Shown here piece by piece: positions 7,750-12,537 of a DNA stretch of 12,537 bases (position 1 is its first letter; every line of letters begins with the position of its first letter). Where the stretch lies: the NCBI GenBank assembly GCA_000827265.1, contig KN834775.1:1-12537 (forward strand), written 5' to 3'. Made by a program: the position numbers and the translations under genes. Under the pieces are notes generated by a model. The model did no database searches. It was not told the origin of the DNA and saw nothing but the letters and a program-made list of their open reading frames with translations. This DNA comes from Collybiopsis luxurians FD-317 M1. Taxonomy: Eukaryota; Basidiomycota; Agaricomycetes; Agaricales; Omphalotaceae.

Positions 7750-7763
7750 TCATCAGGGGGCTG
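7750..7763 (+). other. Polypurine tract of the copia element
   Basis: A CATCAGGGGGCTG stretch ends exactly where the 3' LTR alignment begins (TGCTGAAAG at 7764). A short G-rich tract here is the expected plus-strand primer. Confidence 0.7.
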
Positions 7764-8105
7764 TGCTGAAAGAAGTGCTGAAACACTTCTAAGGACAGGT
7801 ACATTGTGTATATGTAGTATAGACAAAAGTAGAATAGTTTTAATAGTTGGACTCTGGAGATGGGGAAAAGTTTATGTCATTGGAATATTTTAGCAGGGTG
7901 CAAAAATGTGGACACCTGTTTTCATGCCTCATGCATTTGCATGCAAATAGGACCAAACAGACCCCTAATCCAGAAAGAGTCTAGTTGGAATACTCAATCT
8001 GTTGACACTACAAGTTACAAACAATCTATTATACAAGTTATTATTACCAAACCAAAACTTGTTGTGATCTCAATCATTGCTGCTTTAGTTGCCTGAACTT
8101 TAACA
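7764..8105 (+). repeat. Copia 3' LTR, 342 bp
   Basis: Starts TGCTGAAAG and ends TTTAACA, followed by the ACTGT duplication. It matches the 5' LTR with 12 substitutions and lacks 10 bases present there. It contains no CpG. It keeps the ATTTGCATGCAAAT palindrome at 7935-7948. Confidence 0.95.
7935..7948. promoter_or_regulatory. 14-bp perfect palindrome in the 3' LTR
   Basis: An identical copy of the 5' LTR palindrome at 3267-3280. The whole surrounding block of about 60 bp is identical in the two LTRs. Confidence 0.45.
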
Positions 8106-8110
8106 ACTGT
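8106..8110 (+). other. Target-site duplication, right copy
   Basis: ACTGT, identical to 3091-3095. Removing one copy plus the element would rebuild the empty site. Confidence 0.9.
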
Positions 8111-8196
8111 TTGAGGCACTTAATTGTCACATGGGACCCTGTTCATGTGAAACTCTCCTAAATTATTCAAAGTTTGAACTGGTCCTTTCTTTACAG

Positions 8197-9117
8197 TGGT
8201 GAGTTTCCTTTGTTGTTTCACCTGGAACTAGAAGACTCAAGTGCCTTCCTTTTGCAGGCTGTACTTGTTCACTGGCTTCTTGTTGAACACCAATTTCATC
8301 ATGCTGGATTGGACCTCGAGGTGATATATAGAGTATACCTCCTTATCCCATCTTGTTTGACAACAGCATTACTATTAGGCACAGCCAGCTGAATTCAAGG
8401 CAGCCCCCTTCTGAGGTGACATAATCCCTTAAATTTTGAATCTTGTTCTTGTGGAGAACTGGTCAAAACAGGATGACCTGACTTATGGGAAGCTGTTGGA
8501 GCTGCAAAAAGTCCCTCTCAAGTTGATCACATTTGTGGCTACACTGGTATGTTTTTTTTGTCTCTACATAGGTGTAGGTTTACAGTATTTGCCACATTGA
8601 GCATGCCCTCACAGAACACATTTCTGGTTTTTGTATTACTGTCAAAATTACAGAAAAGAACAATGGACAAAAGTATATGTTATATTATTTTTGTTTTTGT
8701 GTGTTCATTCTAACAATTTTGTGGAATACTAGCTATGAAGCTATTCTTGCAACATTGCATAATTTGTGCAACCATGCACCAAAATATACCCACAAGCTGA
8801 AGAAAGATATCTTCAAATGCATGATGTATGCTTCATTGTCTGATTGTTGTTTGCTATATGATTCATAATTTTTTAGTGCATTGGTTCCTACTCCTCACCC
8901 AGAACAAGAGTACACATATTCTGAGTTGGAGGTGCTGACTCTCAAGGAGGAAGCAGCAGAGGTCACAGCAGTGAAAGCAGAGGAAGAGGGAGGAGAGAAG
9001 GAGGGAGAAGAGAAAGAGGGAGGAGAGAAAGATGGAGGAGAGGATGCAGAAATGCAAGATGAGACACTGGAAAAGGAGACAGGCAAACAAACTGATCCTC
9101 AGATCCATTCCAGCTGA
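8197..9117 (+). CDS. Spliced gene of unknown function, acidic C-terminus, 5' end not found
   Basis: Proposed exons are 8197-8320, 8404-8415 (optional 12-nt microexon), 8472-8546, 8578-8672, 8733-8825 and 8877-9117. The last two introns are the strongest: 8673-8732 (GTATAT, CTAAC branch, TAG) and 8826-8876 (GTATGC, TTTTTTAG, 51 bp). They join the frame ITVKITEKNNGQ to YEAILATLHNLCNHAPKY, then DIFKCM to IALVPTPHPEQEY. The 31-nt gap 8547-8577 is short for an intron, and 8321-8471 may be one intron. The C-terminal 60 residues are Glu/Lys/Gly-rich (EGGEKEGEEKEGGEKDG), hydrophilic and probably disordered. No start codon or upstream exon is secured; the copia insertion ends 91 bp upstream and may have split the gene or an intron. 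No family recognised. One CpG in the whole gene (8317). Confidence 0.5.
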
Positions 9118-9862
9118 GGCTCATCTCTTGCACCTTTGTAATTATATGTTTCAAAATTTCTCAAGCTGCCCATTCTAAGATCATTGACATCTGCTCTAGG
9201 TGTAATGCCATGTCTATTCCTCATTCTTCTATGCTGTCAAATTATGGACTGTCTGTTATGCACACTGTCTTGTCTGTGAGTATATTGTATGTGTGCATGA
9301 TCATTGTCTATAAATATGGAATATTGATCATAGTCAAAAGTTTTCTTCTCTGATACTGTCTGTTGATGTTGCACTTAGTTTTTTTTCATATGGGACATGT
9401 GTGTCAGTTTGTAGGTTCTGTCACTCATGCATTGCATTGCTTATCCATATATGTCTGCAGGTGCTGGGGATTTCAACCTCCCACAATCATTGTTCATGGG
9501 TATGGATTGTATCAAACTTTTCTTTGACACTATCTCTTATTTGTATTGCAATTAGGTTTGTCAACAAAGTGGTCTCCATGTATGTGCATTCATGGGTAAG
9601 GCATATGTGTACAGGTGCCAGGATTTTCATTGACATTGTTCCTGGGTATGGACAGTTGCCTTGTGTGATCTGCTCAACCTGCTGCTGAATGATTGCACTC
9701 ATTACTATTAGTCCCATCTTCCTCTCCTTTCTTTGTTCTACCCTACTGTCTGTCATAATTAGATATTATATTAATGATTGGTGTTATATCTCATTTTGGA
9801 ATACCATCTGTGGATGCATTATTCAAGCTCCAAAGATGGCCTAATGAACCAGTAAGATGCAT
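9118..9862. other. Non-coding stretch downstream of the spliced gene
   Basis: T-rich sequence with no convincing open frame on either strand. The first part is probably the 3' untranslated region and flank of the gene ending at 9117. It contains an imperfect direct repeat: about 9461-9510 (ATGTCTGCAGGTGCTGG ... CATTGTTCATGGGTATGGA) and 9606-9652 (ATGTGTACAGGTGCCAGG ... CATTGTTCCTGGGTATGGA). No CpG. Confidence 0.5.
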
Positions 9863-10360
9863 GACTCAAGGGCTGTGAAGCTGCTTAAGATAGTGTGAAG
9901 CTCTGTAAGGGATCTTCAAGTTGTGGAAAGACACTCCAAGGTAAATAAAGCTGCTTAAAGAGGTGTGAAGCTTCATAAAGGATCTTTAGGCTCTAGAGAG
10001 ACATCTCAAGGGGCAGGAAGCTACTTAAAGAGATATGAAGTTCCATAATGATTCTTTGGGCTGTGAAAAGACACACCAAGGGGCATGAAACTACTTAAAG
10101 AGATGAGAAGCTCTATAAGGGGTCCTTAGGCTGTGGAGAGACATTTCAAGGGACATGAAGCTGCTTAAAGAAGCATGAAGCTCTGTAGGGAATGCTTAGG
10201 CTGTAAAAAGACATCTCAAGGGGCATGAGGCTACTTAAAGAGATGTGAAGCTCTATAAGGTTTCTTTAGGTTGTGGAAAGACATATCAAGGGACATAAAG
10301 CTGCCTGAAGATATTGAAAGGCTCTAGAAGCAGTGTCAGGGTATTGAGAAATGCCCTACT
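9863..10360. repeat. 70-bp tandem repeat (minisatellite), about 7 units
   Basis: The core CTNCTTAAAG recurs at 9881, 9951, 10021, 10091, 10161, 10231 and, changed to CTGCCTGAAG, at 10301: every interval is exactly 70 bp. Each unit also has GAAGCTCTATAAGG, a CTTTAGGCTGTGGAAAG-like segment and ACATCTCAAGGGGCATGAAG. Units differ by many substitutions but no net length change until the last, which fades by about 10360. No open frame runs through it, and 70 is not a multiple of three. Confidence 0.95.
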
Positions 10361-10399
10361 GACCCTTCAGCATTCTTATAGTAACTGTAGACCATTTCA

Positions 10400-10453
10400 G
10401 GTAACCTGAGGTAACCTGGGGCAACCTGGGCAACCTGGGCAACCTGAGGCAAC
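10400..10453. repeat. GGTAACCTG-like short tandem repeat cluster 1
   Basis: About five units of 9-11 bp such as GGTAACCTGAG and GGGCAACCTG follow one another, drifting between TAACC and CAACC. It lies just downstream of the 70-bp array. A related cluster is at 12199-12270. Confidence 0.85.
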
Positions 10454-11177
10454 AGAAAGGAAGCTGTAGGGATGCCCAGGTCATATACTTATGACCCAAA
10501 GCATCTCCATATGCTCTCAAGTCATTCTCAATTGGTTTAAGTTTCTTAGGATATAGGGGTTGGACTGTGGAATCCTAGGTAACATAAGTCTCTGAAGTGT
10601 CCTATGCTCCTTAGGTTTCTTGAAGTTATCATGATGTAACTACAAGCTCAAGCTATTTTTCCTGATGTGGTTAGGATCCAGGGTTGCAGGATGAGACAGG
10701 TGATAGCTGAACACTTGCACCTGTCAGGATTTGTTGGTCTCAAGATAGTGCCTAGTCCATACAATCAGAGTGTCAACACCTTTGCCTCTTCCTTTAATGG
10801 AACTTGAAAAGTGGCTTTCAGTTAGAACAAGTATATTTTAATAGATGAAGAATGGGCAACTAAGTTGTACAAATAGAGAAGGAATACAGAAGCAGGAGAC
10901 AAGTCAGTCAAACATTCTAGATCATGGAGCAGTACCCTTTGGACCTGCAGATAAACCATCTCATGAACAGTTCAGGAGGAGTTCCAGAGTCAGGAGTGAT
11001 CAGAATGAAACTTGAAGTTAGTTGGTCAGCTTGGGATGAATTACTGGAACAGGAAAAAAGGACAATGTTTTTGTGGGACTTTGGTTGGGTTTTATTTTTG
11101 ATCTCCAGGTTTAGGAATATATGCACCCCTCAGTTGGAAGCTTTAAACTCACTCATCTCTCACCCAGTACTTTGGTC
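10454..11177. other. Stretch without a recognised gene
   Basis: Only short open frames. The longest is 10924-11220 on the plus strand (98 codons), with no recognisable motif and no supporting splice pattern. An 8-bp perfect inverted repeat, GACAGGTG (10694-10701) and CACCTGTC (10718-10725), with a 16-nt loop lies here. Confidence 0.45.
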
Positions 11178-11480
11178 CATTTGTTGGACAGTATTGCAGA
11201 CTACTTGTTGGCTGAGCTAGACTCTCCTCTTGTAGTACCACTTGTTGTTTGCTGGTTAGTACACCAGCCTTGTGGTTCAAGTCAACTTGTTGTTTGTTGG
11301 CCAGAGAGCTGACCTTGTTGCAACCTTTTGTATACCCCACTTGTTGTTTGCTGGTTAGTACACCAGCCTTGTGGTCTCAAAGTCAACTTGTCATTTGTTG
11401 GCCTGTGTGCTGACCTTGTCACAACCTAGTACACTCACTTGTTGTTTGTCAGTTAGTGGACTGACCTTGTGGTACAACTC
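11178..11480. repeat. ~99-bp tandem repeat made of two related ~49-bp halves
   Basis: CACTTGTTGTTTGCTGG starts at 11239 and again at 11338, 99 bp apart, and as CACTTGTTGTTTGTCAG at 11436, 98 bp further. Half a unit away lies a related segment, CAACTTGTTGTTTGTTGGCC (about 11283) and CAACTTGTCATTTGTTGGCC (about 11382). The array is thus an alternating pair of half-units, with a decayed half-unit at about 11178-11238. Shared text in the halves includes CAGCCTTGTGG and GCTGACCTTGT. Confidence 0.85.
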
Positions 11481-12198
11481 TTGCAGCACACCCTATTGCT
11501 TCTCTACCAAGGAACCAGGCAGTCTGTCCAGTAGAGTTATATTTGTTAGACAATTACTAGTTAAGCTAGACATTGATATAGATATATTCCTTGCAGGACC
11601 TTTGACAATGCACTCTCATACAACAACACAAATTACTGGTACAACTAGTTGTCTCTGTTAAGAGACCACCTAGTAAAAACCTAATTCTCATTAGCAGAAC
11701 AGCAGAGATAATACTTCTTGATTGGGAAGTTAGACACTGATCTCCTCAAAATTGCTGAAAACTAACCATGTTGACATGGCTAAATCCTTGGAAGGATGAA
11801 GTTAGGGCTGAAAAAATGATCTCAGTGAAGGAAATAATCAACTGAACTGACTGGGACAGTCTATGAGGCATCAGTGACTGAGTTGCACCTGAAATCTTTG
11901 GGCCAACTGGAAAAACTGAAAGGGTCTGCAGAGGACTGCAAATGAAAATAGATCAGAAGCATAATGTGCCACTGCATCTCACAGACTAAAAAGAATGTCT
12001 CAACAATGAAGTTCAATCTCAGCAACTGACCTCAACTGAGGGCAGTTGAAGTTTTTCATTTGAGGGAAATGATAAGCTGATTATTTGGCCATGGCTCAAA
12101 AAGTAACAAAACACTAGATCCTGTGTTTTGCTAGTTCAATTAAGTGGTGTCAAAAGGACTGTAGTGAGCCCAACATCAGGAAAAATGGTCTGAGTCTT
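11481..12198. other. Stretch without a recognised gene
   Basis: No open frame of note beyond about 11660 and no element recognised. Two perfect small hairpins: TCAACTG (12032-12038) and CAGTTGA (12043-12049) with a 4-nt loop, and CAAAACAC (12107-12114) and GTGTTTTG (12123-12130) with an 8-nt loop. Neither is followed by features that would make it a known RNA or terminator. No CpG. Confidence 0.45.
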
Positions 12199-12270
12199 AG
12201 GTTATCTAGGAGGCAACCTGGAGCAACTTGAGGGACCTGGGTGACCTAGGTGAACCTCAGGTAACTTAGG
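12199..12270. repeat. GGTAACCTG-like short repeat cluster 2
   Basis: Degenerate units such as AGGCAACCTGG, AGCAACTTG, GGTGACCTAGG and CAGGTAACTTAGG occur in a row. They are clearly related to the cluster at 10400-10453 but more decayed. Confidence 0.75.
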
Positions 12271-12537
12271 AAATGCCAATACCTTGAGGAGTGATGCTGT
12301 AAATATTACCAAATAAGGCAAAATTATATTGAATATATATACCTATGCTTTAATCTATCCTAAATGCATGACAAGGACACCTTCTTAGTTGTAGATAACT
12401 CATAGAAACTGAAATTTGACATAAGTCACATGATGCAACTCTGTGAGCTGTCTACAATCAAAATAATTTTCATATGGTCAAAACAAGTATATCACAATTA
12501 TACCATACTATATACACACTATATGTACATGTATAAG
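12271..12537. other. AT-rich tail of the window
   Basis: AT-rich, with alternating TATATA/TACATA runs at the right edge. No gene, RNA or element end seen. Confidence 0.5.

Larger units (their letters stand above)
3096..8105 (+). mobile_element. Full-length, inactivated Ty1/copia LTR retrotransposon
   Basis: A 5,010-bp element with two LTRs, a primer-binding site, a gag-pol region in a single ancestral frame, and a polypurine tract. The domain order capsid, protease, integrase, reverse transcriptase, RNase H has integrase before reverse transcriptase, which defines Ty1/copia rather than Ty3/gypsy. It is flanked by ACTGT duplications. It cannot be autonomous: the reading frame has 11 in-frame stops, two frameshifts, a changed protease active site and a small deletion in the reverse transcriptase region. 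The LTRs differ at 12 aligned positions plus one 10-bp indel in my hand alignment (about 3.5%), so the insertion is not recent. Confidence 0.95.

Noticed and set aside
8547..8571. 25-nt GTATGT...ACATAG segment as an intron
   Set aside because: Too short, and joining at 8572 gives GTG TAG, an immediate stop. The 31-nt alternative keeps the frame but is also short, so it is reported only as uncertain.
8863..9154. Minus-strand Ser/Pro/Leu-rich frames opposite the acidic tail
   Set aside because: They are the reverse reading of the GA-rich stretch encoding the Glu/Lys/Gly tail, so the composition is an artefact.
9401..9756. Open frames of about 90 codons on both strands downstream of the spliced gene
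   Set aside because: No recognisable motif or splice context, and the two frames overlap each other on opposite strands.
10924..11220. 98-codon plus-strand open frame
   Set aside because: No motif or family recognised. Its end runs into the 99-bp repeat array, so it is probably a chance frame.
12107..12130. Perfect 8-bp stem hairpin as a terminator
   Set aside because: Stem-loop terminators are bacterial features. There is no gene beside it, and an 8-bp inverted repeat can occur by chance in 12.5 kb.

Overview
This looks like repeat-rich, gene-poor nuclear DNA of a filamentous fungus, most likely a basidiomycete. The organism call is an inference. It rests on short GT-AG introns of about 50-60 bp, a Ty1/copia polyprotein of the type common in mushroom-forming fungi, and a second, Ty3/gypsy-like LTR. 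There is no bacterial-style gene packing, no rRNA or tRNA gene and no CRISPR array. CpG is almost absent: reading by eye I find only about 17 CG dinucleotides in 12.5 kb and none after position 8318. This points to long-term cytosine methylation and deamination.

Layout: 1-652 is the 3' end of a gypsy-like element (13-bp tandem repeats, polypurine tract, LTR with TGTTA/TAACA ends). 653-930 is unassigned. About 930-3061 is a degenerate tandem array of roughly 205-bp monomers, arranged as a roughly 615-bp three-monomer higher-order repeat. Read on the minus strand, its units share splice-site-like signals and a 108-111 bp exon-like block, so it looks like a decayed repeated-exon gene or gene cluster.

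A full-length but dead Ty1/copia element occupies 3096-8105. It has 352- and 342-bp LTRs, a 5-bp target duplication ACTGT on both sides, a primer site of the Drosophila copia half-tRNA type directly after the 5' LTR, one gag-pol frame (3620-7606) carrying 11 in-frame stops and two frameshifts, and a duplicated polypurine/LTR-junction motif at the 3' end. Capsid, protease, integrase, reverse transcriptase and RNase H are all recognisable in the usual copia order.

Right of the copia element, 8197-9117 reads as a spliced plus-strand gene of unknown function with five or six short exons and an acidic Glu/Lys/Gly-rich C-terminus; its 5' end is not found. From 9118 to the end I see no convincing gene. 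The region holds a strict 70-bp tandem array (9863-10360), two clusters of a GGTAACCTG-like short repeat (10400-10453 and 12199-12270), a roughly 99-bp tandem repeat built of two related halves (about 11178-11480), and small hairpins.
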